A stretch of 64,000 nucleotides of DNA from Hyphococcus lacteus. GTDB taxonomy: Bacteria; Pseudomonadota; Alphaproteobacteria; Caulobacterales; Parvularculaceae. Under the pieces are notes generated by a model. It saw only the letters and a program-made list of their open reading frames with translations. It did no database searches and had not been told where the DNA came from. The translations under genes and the position numbers were made by a program. Position 1 is the stretch's first letter, and each line of letters starts with the position of its first letter. Below are positions 51,417 through 60,282 of this stretch, piece by piece. The stretch covers positions 2,046,001-2,110,000 of the forward strand of contig NZ_JBEHZE010000001.1 in assembly GCF_041058985.1 (NCBI RefSeq). Direction: 5' to 3'.

Positions 51417-52403
51417 ATGAGTGTATCGACCAAAGAAAACTCGGCAGACTGTACGCAAAAGGCAGAAGCTTTTTGCGATGTCACTGTTTTTCTGCCTAAA
51501 GAATTTACGCTAGACAGCGGTGAAAGCCTTAGCCGGCCTGAACTTCGGGTGCGTGTTTATGGCGATCTTGAAAAGCCAGCTGTGGTTGTAACGGGCGGCA
51601 TTTCTGCGGGTCGCAAGGTGGCTGACGCGAAAGATGGTAAGGGGTGGTGGCGCGATCTCGTCCATTCGGGCGGCCCAATTAATCTCGACAAATTCTGTGT
51701 CATTGGTTTTGATTTTATTCCGAACGTTGGCGAAACGGCGCGTACCGTTTCCACGGTCGATCACGCTAAGGCGCTTGTTGATGCGCTCAACGTGCTTGAT
51801 GTAAAAAAAGTTTATGCCTTTGTTGGCGCTTCTTATGGCGGCATGATCGGTCTTGCGTTTGCGCAACATTTCCCCGAACGCCTAGAAAAACTATGTGCTA
51901 TCTCCGCGCCAGGCAAACCGCATCCATCGGCGACGGCATTGCGCGGTGTACAGCGCCGGATCATCGATTTTGCACTTAAAAATAATGACCCTAAGGCGGG
52001 CGTGGCGTTGGCTCGCCAACTAGCAATGGTCACCTATCGTACCGCTGAGGAATTCGGTGAGCGCTTTGACAGTGTTGCAGGCGAGGCCGCTGGTGATCCA
52101 TACGACGTGTGTGAATATCTAATCTCGCGCGGGAACGCATATGATATGGATGCGACGCGTTATTTGACGCTTTCCGATTCCATTGATCGCCATCGCGTTG
52201 ACCCTGCTGATGTTAGTGTAAATAGCCTAATTATCGCTGCTACGAGTGATCGCTTAGCGCCCATTGATGATATGCGCCGCCTTGCAAGCGAGATTGCGAA
52301 AAGCAAATTCGTAGAAATCGATTCCCTATATGGCCACGACACTTTCCTAAAAGAAGTGTCGGTTATTGGGCCCCATATCAGTTCATTCCTTGAGGAGAAA
52401 TAA
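51417..52403 (+). CDS. metX: Homoserine O-acyltransferase, MetX-like
   Basis: A 328-residue alpha/beta hydrolase. The nucleophile elbow is GASYGGM with Ser139. The later Asp (TSDRLAPIDD) and His (LYGHDTFL) complete the triad. It activates homoserine with acetyl-CoA or succinyl-CoA as the first step into methionine. MetX-like enzymes of Proteobacteria can use either acyl donor, so the acyl group is left open. It is the first gene behind the SAM riboswitch, 2 bases ahead of metZ. Confidence 0.88.
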   Translation: MSVSTKENSADCTQKAEAFCDVTVFLPKEFTLDSGESLSRPELRVRVYGDLEKPAVVVTGGISAGRKVADAKDGKGWWRDLVHSGGPINLDKFCVIGFDFIPNVGETARTVSTVDHAKALVDALNVLDVKKVYAFVGASYGGMIGLAFAQHFPERLEKLCAISAPGKPHPSATALRGVQRRIIDFALKNNDPKAGVALARQLAMVTYRTAEEFGERFDSVAGEAAGDPYDVCEYLISRGNAYDMDATRYLTLSDSIDRHRVDPADVSVNSLIIAATSDRLAPIDDMRRLASEIAKSKFVEIDSLYGHDTFLKEVSVIGPHISSFLEEK

Positions 52404-52405
52404 CC

Positions 52406-53617
52406 ATGAGCGAGTCCGTTCAACTTGAAACTATTGCGGCGACCGCTGGCGTTGGTACTGATCCTGCTTTCCGTTCTGTCGCGCCACCTCTGCACCTTTC
52501 GGCGAATTATGCTTGGAATGATCCGCTCGATAAACCGCAATATGATTATGCGCGTTCGGGCAATCCCACACGTTCGCAACTCGAAGAAGCGCTTTGTGCG
52601 CTTGAAGGGGCAGCGAAAGGTGTCGTCGTGTCTTCAGGGATGGCCGCGGTCGATTTGGTTCTTAACCTCGTCAATCCTGGTGAGTTAGTGATCGCGCCGC
52701 ATGATTGTTACGGTGGCACGCACCGTTTGCTTACGGCGCGCGGTAAGCGCGGACAATTCGATATCGAATATGTCAATCAGACGGACATTGAGGCGCTACG
52801 GACTGCGTTTACGCGCAAGCCAAAGCTTGTCCTGATTGAAACACCGAGCAATCCGTTATTACGAATTACTGACATTGCAGCAGTGGTTGAATTGGCAAAA
52901 GAATGTGGTGCCATCACCGTTGCGGACAACACGTTCTTGTCTCCTGCACTTCAGCGACCGTTGGAACTTGGTTGCGATATTGTCATTCATTCGACCACGA
53001 AATTTCTGAATGGTCATTCAGATGTTGTTGGCGGCGCGGCACTCGCAAAAGACCAAAAGCTTGGTGATGATTTGGCGTGGTGGGCGAATTGCACAGGCGT
53101 AACTGGCGCGCCATTTGACAGCTTCATGACTCTGCGCGGTATTCGTACATTGTTCCCGCGTATTGAGCGTCAGCAAAAAACGGCTGAAGATGTCGTGAAT
53201 GCGCTGAGCGAAAATAAGCGTGTCGTGGCGGTGAATTATCCAGGGCTTAAAGCGCATCCGGGCCACGAAATTGCGAAGCGTCAGCAAAAAGGCTTTGGCT
53301 CGATGTTTTCAGTTGAGTTTGATGAGAGCGTTGATGTGATCGAATTTCTGCGCAAGCTTCAAACATTCACAATTGCCGAATCTCTAGGCGGCTTTGAAAG
53401 CTTGGTTTGCCTGCCAGCTGAGATGACCCACGCCGCGATGACGCCAGAGGCGAGAGAAACGGCCGGAATTTCCAATCGGTTGGTTCGTTTTTCGATTGGG
53501 CTTGAGCATACTGATGATCTTGTGCGAGATATCTTTTCTGCGCTTGAACAGGCGGCTGCGGCAGGCGACGAAAAAGTAGCATTCTTACCAAATAAGGCAG
53601 CAAGCAAATGTGCCTAG
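52406..53617 (+). CDS. Trans-sulfuration PLP enzyme: O-acylhomoserine sulfhydrylase or cystathionine gamma-synthase
   Basis: A 403-residue Cys/Met-metabolism PLP-dependent enzyme. The PLP lysine is K199 in HSTTKFLNGHSDVVGG. The N-terminal tail PPLHLSANYAWND and YARSGNPTRSQLEEALCALE contain the usual Tyr and Arg of the neighbouring subunit site. It uses the MetX product with sulfide (MetZ) or cysteine (MetB). The two reactions cannot be told apart by motif. It sits in the SAM-riboswitch operon between metX and hom. Confidence 0.9.
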   Translation: MSESVQLETIAATAGVGTDPAFRSVAPPLHLSANYAWNDPLDKPQYDYARSGNPTRSQLEEALCALEGAAKGVVVSSGMAAVDLVLNLVNPGELVIAPHDCYGGTHRLLTARGKRGQFDIEYVNQTDIEALRTAFTRKPKLVLIETPSNPLLRITDIAAVVELAKECGAITVADNTFLSPALQRPLELGCDIVIHSTTKFLNGHSDVVGGAALAKDQKLGDDLAWWANCTGVTGAPFDSFMTLRGIRTLFPRIERQQKTAEDVVNALSENKRVVAVNYPGLKAHPGHEIAKRQQKGFGSMFSVEFDESVDVIEFLRKLQTFTIAESLGGFESLVCLPAEMTHAAMTPEARETAGISNRLVRFSIGLEHTDDLVRDIFSALEQAAAAGDEKVAFLPNKAASKCA

Positions 53618-54603
53618 ATGTAAAAGATAAAGTGAATATGGTTGAATCTGACGAACAATTAGCGACTAGACGCCTACGTGTAGCGGTCGCAGGTCTTGGC
53701 GTAATTGGTGAGGGGGCTGCGTTACGCCTGACTGATGCGTCGGAACCATATGCACTTTGTGCGGCGTTGGTTCGTGACCCAGATAAAGCGCGCGCGAATG
53801 ATTTAGCGCAATTACGAATTTATACGGACCCCGAAGTTCTTTTGGTCGAACACCCGGATGTTGTGATTGATGCGCTGCCGACGGGCGAAGCCGGGCGACG
53901 ATTGATCGAGGCTGCGCTTTCACGCGGAATTAGCGTTGTAACGGCGAATAAACAGGCAATTGCTGGCGCAATGTCTCCGCTCAATATGTTGGCATCACAG
54001 AATAAAGCGACGTTTGCATATTCGGCGTCTGTTGGTGGGGGTGCGCCAATGGTTGAAACTGCGCGCAAAGCCAGAGCCGCGGGCGAAGTTCGTTCAATTA
54101 CGGCAATTCTCAATGGCACTGTAAATTATATTCTTTCTTCTATGAAGGATGGCGCAAGCTTTCTTGATGCCGTGAAGCAAGCGCAAGATGCTGGATTCGC
54201 AGAACCTGATCCGACTGCGGATCTTTCAGGCGAAGATGCCCGCGCAAAGATTTCAATTCTTACCTATGAAGCCTTTGGGCGTGAAATTGAAAATAGCGCA
54301 ATTAAAGTTGAAGCGCTTGATTCGATGTTAGCCCAGAGTTTTGTGGAAAAGGGAGGCAGTTGGAAACAGCTTTCTGTCATCAACAAGAAATCTGATGGTG
54401 GAATTACAGCGCGTGTTGGGTTTGCACGGGTCGATGATGACGCCTTCTTCAGCAGCATTGGCGGCGAAGGAAATGCCCTTCGCATCATCAATATGGATGG
54501 TCGCGATTTCACCTGTGAGGGGAAAGGTGCCGGACGCGCGCCTACGGTCGGCAGCATTTTTTCAGATCTAGAGGCCATAGCCCGCCAACCGGTGGGGCGC
54601 TAA
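53608..54603 (+). CDS. hom: Homoserine dehydrogenase, short form without ACT domain
   Basis: A 331-residue NAD(P)H-dependent enzyme. The Rossmann motif is VAVAGLGVIGEGAALRL. VVTANKQAIAG, YSASVGGGAPMVE, ILNGTVNYILSSM and GFAEPDPTADLSGEDARAKI define the catalytic domain. It ends after the catalytic domain and lacks the C-terminal ACT regulatory domain of the usual 430-residue Hom, so threonine feedback by that route is absent. This fits control by the SAM riboswitch instead. The start could be 53608 (overlapping metZ by 10 bases) or the ATG at 53638. Confidence 0.9.
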   Translation: MCLDVKDKVNMVESDEQLATRRLRVAVAGLGVIGEGAALRLTDASEPYALCAALVRDPDKARANDLAQLRIYTDPEVLLVEHPDVVIDALPTGEAGRRLIEAALSRGISVVTANKQAIAGAMSPLNMLASQNKATFAYSASVGGGAPMVETARKARAAGEVRSITAILNGTVNYILSSMKDGASFLDAVKQAQDAGFAEPDPTADLSGEDARAKISILTYEAFGREIENSAIKVEALDSMLAQSFVEKGGSWKQLSVINKKSDGGITARVGFARVDDDAFFSSIGGEGNALRIINMDGRDFTCEGKGAGRAPTVGSIFSDLEAIARQPVGR

Positions 54604-54743
54604 CGCGCAGCCGTAATGCGGCCCGAAAACTTTCGCCATTTTCGCTTTTAAGGAGCAAAAGTGGCGATTTCGATGAATTGTGGCTGCTTGGTCGCAACCC
54701 GTCAGCGTTTTACCTTTTGCAAAAACGCACTAGAAGTCAGCCG

Positions 54744-55901
54744 ATGTCTGAACTCGCGGATATATCAACGATGAATGCTGCATCCGAAATGCGCATTGCC
54801 AAGCGCCTTGTGATCAAGGTTGGCTCAGCGATTTTATGTGGCGCGGACGGCGTAACGCGAACCGCATGGCTCGCGAGCCTCGCCGCAGATATTTCTGCCC
54901 TTCGCGAAAACGGGTGTGAGGTTGTTGTTGTAACATCAGGCGCGATCGCATTGGGTCGTCAAAAGCTTGGATTGTCAGGCGTTTTACGTCTTGATGAAAA
55001 GCAAGCGGCATCGGCCGCGGGGCAGGTTGCCCTGGCTGAGGCGTGGCAGACCGCGTTTGCACCATACCAGATAAATATCGCACAAATACTGCTGACGCTT
55101 GATGATACCGAGGGACGGCGACGATACCTCAATGCGCGCGCGACATTTCGTACGCTCCTCGACCTCGGTGCATTGCCGCTGGTGAACGAGAACGACACAA
55201 TCGCCACAAGTGAAATTCGTTATGGCGACAATGACCGCTTGGCGGCCCATGCAGCGCAGTTGGTTGAGAGTGACCTTCTTGTTATTTTGTCAGATATTGA
55301 TGGTCTTTATACGGCGGACCCCAGAAAAAATCCGGCGGCCAAACATATTTCGGTCGTTGAAAATATAACGCCGGAAATCGAAAAATCGGCAGGAGGGGCA
55401 AATGCGTCGGCGGGCGTCGGATCGGGCGGCATGGCGTCGAAAATTGCGGCGGCAAAGATTGCAGGCGGTGCCGGCTGTGCCTCCATCATTGCGCCGGGTA
55501 TGGTCAATAATCCGCTTCAGGCCATTCTAAATGGCGGTGCAGCCACGTTGTTTCGACCCGCAACGACACCCGCTAGCGCACGGCGTTTGTGGATTGGTGG
55601 CCGTCTTAAGCCCGCGGGACAGATTGTAATTGATGACGGTGCAGTCAAGGCATTGGCTGGTGGCGCGAGCCTGTTACCGGCTGGGGTTTTAGCGGTGCGC
55701 GGAAGTTTCATGCGGGGTGATGCCGTCGAATTGGTCACTAAACGCGGACAAATTATAGGACAAGGATTGTCTGCTTACTACGCTGATGAAATTCGAAAGA
55801 TTGCAGGCTGTAAATCCGATCAGCTCGAAGCAAAGCTAGGTTACAAACGTAGGCCCGCTGTGGTGGAAAAAGATGACCTCGTGTTGAGGACAGACACATG
55901 A
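54744..55901 (+). CDS. proB: Glutamate 5-kinase ProB
   Basis: A 385-residue amino-acid kinase. It has LVIKVGSAIL, VTSGAIALGRQKLGL, NENDTIATSEIRYGDNDRLA, and the GSGGMASKIAAAKIA loop. A C-terminal PUA domain starts near residue 290. It makes gamma-glutamyl phosphate, the first step of proline synthesis. The ATG at 54744 follows AGAAG at good spacing. The frame upstream to 54678 lacks a ribosome site. It overlaps proA as ATGA. Confidence 0.95.
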   Translation: MSELADISTMNAASEMRIAKRLVIKVGSAILCGADGVTRTAWLASLAADISALRENGCEVVVVTSGAIALGRQKLGLSGVLRLDEKQAASAAGQVALAEAWQTAFAPYQINIAQILLTLDDTEGRRRYLNARATFRTLLDLGALPLVNENDTIATSEIRYGDNDRLAAHAAQLVESDLLVILSDIDGLYTADPRKNPAAKHISVVENITPEIEKSAGGANASAGVGSGGMASKIAAAKIAGGAGCASIIAPGMVNNPLQAILNGGAATLFRPATTPASARRLWIGGRLKPAGQIVIDDGAVKALAGGASLLPAGVLAVRGSFMRGDAVELVTKRGQIIGQGLSAYYADEIRKIAGCKSDQLEAKLGYKRRPAVVEKDDLVLRTDT

Positions 55902-57166
55902 AAATTGATAAAGTCGAAGATTATATGGAAACACTGGCGCAATCAGCGCGCGAGGCTGCGCGGGCGATGGCGACCATTCCTAGTGATAAAAAGAACGAAG
56001 CACTTTTAAAAGCTGCGGAGAACATCCTCGCGAACGCAGGGGACATTTTGCGGGTCAACAAATTTGAGTGTGACGCTGCAATTAAGCGCGGGCAAGACGC
56101 GGCGTTTATCGACCGAATGTCGCTCAGCCAGGACAGAATTGCCGGGATAGCGCAAGCATTACGTGAGATTGCTTCGCTTGATGACCCGGTGGGTAAATCT
56201 ATTCGCACATGGTCTCGGCCAAATGGGTTGGAATTTGAGCGAGTACGCACGCCGATTGGCGTTATCGCAATCATTTATGAAAGTCGCCCGAATGTTACGG
56301 TAGATGCAGCCGCAATCGCTGTAAAAGCGGGAAACGCGGTCATTTTGCGTGGTGGGTCAGAATGCATCGAAACATCGAAAGCGCTATTTGACTGTTTTCA
56401 AAATGCGCTGCGTGAATGCGGACTACCTGAAGCTGCGGCGCAATTCGTCGAGACAACAGACAGGGCTGCCGTTGGTGCAATTCTGTCGGGAATGAATGGC
56501 CGAATTGATTTGGTTATTCCGCGCGGAGGCAAGTCACTCGTTGGTCGAGTTCAGTCAGAAGCGCGGGCACCCGTCTTGAGCCACCTTGATGGTATTTGTC
56601 ATGTTTATGTAGACGGTGAAGCGGATCACGAAAAAGCAGTCGCGATAACACTAAACGCCAAGATGCGTCGCACTGGTGTTTGTGGTGCCGCTGAGACTTT
56701 GCTGATCGATAAAGCTTGTATAGCGGAAATTTGGCCGGCTATTGCGGAAGTTCTTCGGGATGCTGACTGTGAGTTGCGTGGAGACGCGGCGTTGGTGGCG
56801 ATTGACCCTTCGGTTTCGCCAGCGACTGAGATTGATTGGTCAACGGAATATCTTGCACCGATCCTTTCGGTCGCAGTCGTTGACGGTGTTGAAGGTGCGA
56901 TTGCTCATATCGCGAAATACTCCTCCGGCCATACTGAAGCGATCATTACCGAGAATGAGGTTACGGCGGCGCGCTTCCTTTCGGCAGTGGATAGTGCCAT
57001 CGTCATGCACAATGCTTCGACCCAATTTGCTGATGGGGGCGAGTTTGGGTTTGGCGGCGAGATCGGCATAGCGACTGGGCGATTGCACGCTCGTGGACCC
57101 GCCGGTGTCGAGGAATTGACCACTTATAAAAACCTTGTGCGTGGTACGGCGCACGTGCGTCCCTGA
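55898..57166 (+). CDS. proA: Gamma-glutamyl phosphate reductase ProA
   Basis: A 422-residue aldehyde-dehydrogenase-fold enzyme. The catalytic cysteine is Cys262 in RRTGVCGAAETLLID. IPRGGKSLVGRVQ and YESRPNVTVDAAAIAVKAGN are typical. The C-terminal segment FGFGGEIGIATGRLHARGPA is complete. It reduces gamma-glutamyl phosphate to glutamate-5-semialdehyde. It is translationally coupled with proB. Confidence 0.96.
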   Translation: MKIDKVEDYMETLAQSAREAARAMATIPSDKKNEALLKAAENILANAGDILRVNKFECDAAIKRGQDAAFIDRMSLSQDRIAGIAQALREIASLDDPVGKSIRTWSRPNGLEFERVRTPIGVIAIIYESRPNVTVDAAAIAVKAGNAVILRGGSECIETSKALFDCFQNALRECGLPEAAAQFVETTDRAAVGAILSGMNGRIDLVIPRGGKSLVGRVQSEARAPVLSHLDGICHVYVDGEADHEKAVAITLNAKMRRTGVCGAAETLLIDKACIAEIWPAIAEVLRDADCELRGDAALVAIDPSVSPATEIDWSTEYLAPILSVAVVDGVEGAIAHIAKYSSGHTEAIITENEVTAARFLSAVDSAIVMHNASTQFADGGEFGFGGEIGIATGRLHARGPAGVEELTTYKNLVRGTAHVRP

Positions 57167-57271
57167 GTGGCTATAACTATGCGTTAAGGCGTGATTAGAG
57201 GAATATGCTAAAGAATATGGCGTTGAGATTGAAGTTTGGCGAAAAAATTTGAGAAATCTGATTTTTTTTCC

Positions 57272-57299
57272 TTGTTAATTAAGCATGGTCTATTGTATT
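57272..57299 (+). promoter_or_regulatory. Candidate promoter of the ilv operon
   Basis: TTGTTA (57272-57277) and TGTATT (57294-57299) are spaced 16 bases apart in an AT-rich stretch, about 50 bases before the leader peptide start. It is an approximate consensus match only. Confidence 0.3.
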
Positions 57300-57347
57300 C
57301 GCGTATCGCGCACCGCACAAAAGGCAGCGCAAATCAGAGTCGGAATT

Positions 57348-57491
57348 ATGGATAGCATCTACAATGCAGGAATTACGCAAGTCAGCGCAGAGTTCGCAAA
57401 CTCTGTGATCGTTGCTGTGGGCCTCCTTCTTGTGGTGGTCGTACTCCTTATTAGCCCCATTCGGGGAGCGGCTGTGGAGCCCGCGCGCTAA
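57348..57491 (+). CDS. ilv leader peptide, branched-chain amino-acid codons
   Basis: A 47-residue peptide starting MDSIYNAGITQVS. Its core VIVAVGLLLVVVVLLI has 14 branched-chain residues in 16 codons, then SPIRGAAVEPAR and stop. The plan resembles the E. coli ilvL leader, where a Val/Leu/Ile run is followed by a short GAA-containing tail. The coding sequence of the tail contains the RNA segments of an attenuator. The peptide is read only to sense charged tRNA levels. An upstream in-frame ATG at 57285 would lengthen it by 21 residues, but 57348 is preferred for a leader. Confidence 0.85.
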   Translation: MDSIYNAGITQVSAEFANSVIVAVGLLLVVVVLLISPIRGAAVEPAR

Positions 57492-57545
57492 CGAAAAGTA
57501 GCACGGACCTCCAACACCCCGCTCCCGAAAGGAAGCGGGTTTTTT
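57455..57545 (+). terminator. ilv attenuator: terminator with competing antiterminator
   Basis: Terminator: CCCGCT (57518-57523) pairs with AGCGGG (57534-57539), with inner CC-GAAA-GG, followed by six T (57540-57545). Antiterminator: GGGAGCGG (57464-57471) is exactly complementary to CCGCTCCC (57519-57526). Preemptor: CCCC (57455-57458) pairs with GGGG (57463-57466) over an ATTC loop. This gives classic 1:2, 2:3 and 3:4 segments. Stalling on the Val/Leu/Ile codons should free segment 2 and permit read-through into ilvD. Confidence 0.88.
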
Positions 57546-57576
57546 GTTGCCCGGAGGTTCGATCAGAAAAGAACGG

Positions 57577-59247
57577 ATGAGCATGTCAAAACGATCAGAC
57601 GCAATAACCAAAGGCCCCGCCAAGGCACCAGCTCGCGCGATGTTACGTGCTGCCGGTTATGGTGACAAAGATTTCGATCAACCGATGGTCGCGGTGGTGA
57701 ATACGTGGTCCACGGTGACCCCTTGTAATATGCACCTTGCAGAGTTGGCTGAGCCAGTTCGTGAGGGTGTACGCGCTGGTGGGGCGACACCAATCGATTT
57801 CAATACGATTGTTGTCTCGGATGGTATCACCATGGGCGGTGAGGGGATGCGGGCGTCGCTGATCTCTCGTGAGGTCATTGCTGACTCGATCGAGCTTGCA
57901 GTGCGTGGGCATTCACTTGATGCGGCCGTTATCCTTGTGGGCTGCGATAAAACACTGCCTGCCGCGGCGATGGCGTTGGCGCGGATGGATATTCCTGGCG
58001 TTATTTTCTATGGCGGGACGATTATGCCGGGTAAATGCGACGGCAAGGATGTTTCAATCCAAGATGTGTTCGAGGCGGTTGGTGCCCATGCTATGGGCAA
58101 TATGTCCGACCAAGAACTGGATACAGTTGAACGCGCGGCGTGCCCCGGCGCGGGGGCGTGCGGTGGTCAGTTCACAGCCAACACAATGGCAATGGCGTTA
58201 GCATTTTTGGGTCTTGCGCCAATCGGGGCTGGTGATCCACCAGCGGTAGATGGTGCGAAGAACGTGCAAGGCGTTCGATGCGGTGAATTGGTCGCAAAAC
58301 TTGCTAAAGAAGGCAAAACAGCCCGGACATTTATCAATGAAACCAGCTTGCGCAATGCGGCTACGTCAGTTGTGGCGAGTGGCGGATCGACAAATGCGGT
58401 TTTGCACCTTGCCGCTATCGCAGCTGAAGCCGGTGTAGAGTTTTCTATTGATCTTTTTGATGAACTGTCACGGACAACGCCAGTTATCACGAATTTGAAA
58501 CCGGGTGGTCGGTTCTTGGCCCGTGACCTCTATGCGGCGGGTGGTGTGCGGCTGTTTGGCCAACGCCTGATGGAGGCGGCAAAAATTGAAGACGCACCAA
58601 CGGTTAGCGGTGAAAGCCTGTTTGAAGAATTTAAGAAAGCGGAAGAGACCAATGGGCAAGAGGTTGTCCATACAGTCGATAATCCATTCAAGGCTACGGG
58701 TGGACTGCGGGTACTTTATGGTGATGTCGCGCCTGAAGGGTCAGTTTTGAAAACTGCCGGATATAGCGATGGGGCTTTCACTGGCCGTGCGCGAGTTTTT
58801 GATGGCGAGGAAGCCGCATTCAAAGCTGTGACGGATCACGACATCAAAGAGGGTGACGTGGTTGTCATCCGCTATGAGGGGCCGCGCGGCGGCCCGGGGA
58901 TGCGCGAGATGTTGGCCGTCACCGCCGCTGTCGCAGGTCAAGGGTTAGCCGGAAAAGTCGCACTGATCACAGACGGACGGTTCTCAGGTGCGTCCCATGG
59001 GTTCGTTATCGGCCATGTCGCACCAGAAGCAGCGCTTGGCGGCCCAATCGGCCTGATCGAAGAGGGCGACACTATTAGTATTGATGCGGAAGGACGCCGG
59101 ATCGACGCCAATGTCGACTGGGAAGCGCGCCGAGCCGCATTTAAACCCAGAGCGCAAAACCGCATGGGCGGTGTGTTCGACAAATACGCAAAATTAGTCT
59201 CAACCGCATCAAAAGGCGCGGTCACCATTCAAACATTTAACGAGTAA
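57577..59247 (+). CDS. ilvD: Dihydroxy-acid dehydratase IlvD
   Basis: A 556-residue iron-sulfur dehydratase. The cluster cysteines are Cys50 (TPCNMH), Cys123 (VGCDKTLP) and Cys195 (GAGACGGQF), and the C-terminal active-site Ser is in GRFSGASHG. It makes the 2-oxo acids of valine and isoleucine. Three Cys with this spacing suggest a [2Fe-2S] or [4Fe-4S] cluster; which one is not resolved. ATG 57577 or 57583 are both possible starts. Expression should depend on the attenuator just upstream. Confidence 0.95.
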   Translation: MSMSKRSDAITKGPAKAPARAMLRAAGYGDKDFDQPMVAVVNTWSTVTPCNMHLAELAEPVREGVRAGGATPIDFNTIVVSDGITMGGEGMRASLISREVIADSIELAVRGHSLDAAVILVGCDKTLPAAAMALARMDIPGVIFYGGTIMPGKCDGKDVSIQDVFEAVGAHAMGNMSDQELDTVERAACPGAGACGGQFTANTMAMALAFLGLAPIGAGDPPAVDGAKNVQGVRCGELVAKLAKEGKTARTFINETSLRNAATSVVASGGSTNAVLHLAAIAAEAGVEFSIDLFDELSRTTPVITNLKPGGRFLARDLYAAGGVRLFGQRLMEAAKIEDAPTVSGESLFEEFKKAEETNGQEVVHTVDNPFKATGGLRVLYGDVAPEGSVLKTAGYSDGAFTGRARVFDGEEAAFKAVTDHDIKEGDVVVIRYEGPRGGPGMREMLAVTAAVAGQGLAGKVALITDGRFSGASHGFVIGHVAPEAALGGPIGLIEEGDTISIDAEGRRIDANVDWEARRAAFKPRAQNRMGGVFDKYAKLVSTASKGAVTIQTFNE

Positions 59248-59265
59248 GGCAAAAGGAATTCCACG

Positions 59266-60270
59266 ATGAGAGTCTACACTGAAGATGATGCGAGCCCAGA
59301 ATTGGTTCAATCAGGCCCAGTAGCCGTAATTGGTTATGGTAGCCAAGGCCGCGCCCATGCGCTCAACCTGAAAAATTCCGGTTGCGACGTTGTTGTCGGT
59401 GTTCGTGAAGGAGGCCCGGGTGCAAAACGCGCAGCCGAGGATGGTCTTGAAGTGGCGAGCGTTGCTAAAGCAACTGAAGGCGCAAAATTAATTGCGATGC
59501 TAACGCCAGACATGACGCATGAAAAAATCTTCAACGAAGAAGTTTTGCCTAATTTGAAAGATGGCGACGCGCTTTTGTTTGCGCACGGTTTTACGGTGCT
59601 TTATGGCCGCGTGAACCCGCCAAAGAACGTTGACGTTATCATGGTTGCTCCAAAAGGCCCTGGCGGTCTTGTGCGCAGTGAATATGAGCGCGGTCGCGGT
59701 GTACCGTGTTTGTTTGCGGTTCATCAGGACGCATCAGGTAAGGCAAAGGAAAAAGCACTTGCCTATACGAGCCTAATTGGTGGCGCGACTGCGGGTGCGA
59801 TCGAAACAACGTTCCGTGAAGAAACGGAAACCGACCTCTTTGGTGAACAAGCGGTTTTGTGTGGTGGTGCGTCAGAGTTGGTTATTGCCGGTTTTGAAAC
59901 ACTGGTTGAAGCAGGTTACCAGCCAGAGATTGCGTATTACGAGTGTCTGCATGAGCTAAAGCTTATTGTGGACCTATTCTACGAGGGCGGCATTAGCCGG
60001 ATGCATGACTTTATCTCCGAGACTGCGAAATATGGTGATTTCGTATCTGGGCCACGCGTGATTAATGCTGAAACCAAAGAGCGCATGCGAGAAGTTCTGA
60101 CGGATATTCAGAACGGCAAATTTGCCCGTAATTGGATTTTGGAAAACCAAGCTGGCAAGCCGCATTACCAACAAATGCTACAGGCTGATTTAGATCACCC
60201 TATTGAGAAAACAGGCGCAGAATTGCGCGAGCGTATGTCGTGGTTGAAGCCCGGCGCGAACACAAAATAA
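59266..60270 (+). CDS. ilvC: Ketol-acid reductoisomerase IlvC, class I
   Basis: A 334-residue NAD(P)H-dependent isomeroreductase. The Rossmann motif is AVIGYGSQGRAHALNL, with Arg where most homologues have His. Catalytic segments are FAHGF, MVAPKGPG, ETDLFGEQAVLCGG and ECLHELKLIVDL. The N-terminal half has unusual choices such as HGFTVLYGRVNPPKNVDVIM compared with typical alphaproteobacterial IlvC. It converts acetolactate to dihydroxy-isovalerate. The start has AAGGAATTCCACG just upstream. ilvB follows after 12 bases. Confidence 0.93.
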   Translation: MRVYTEDDASPELVQSGPVAVIGYGSQGRAHALNLKNSGCDVVVGVREGGPGAKRAAEDGLEVASVAKATEGAKLIAMLTPDMTHEKIFNEEVLPNLKDGDALLFAHGFTVLYGRVNPPKNVDVIMVAPKGPGGLVRSEYERGRGVPCLFAVHQDASGKAKEKALAYTSLIGGATAGAIETTFREETETDLFGEQAVLCGGASELVIAGFETLVEAGYQPEIAYYECLHELKLIVDLFYEGGISRMHDFISETAKYGDFVSGPRVINAETKERMREVLTDIQNGKFARNWILENQAGKPHYQQMLQADLDHPIEKTGAELRERMSWLKPGANTK

Positions 60271-60282
60271 GTTGAGGACATC

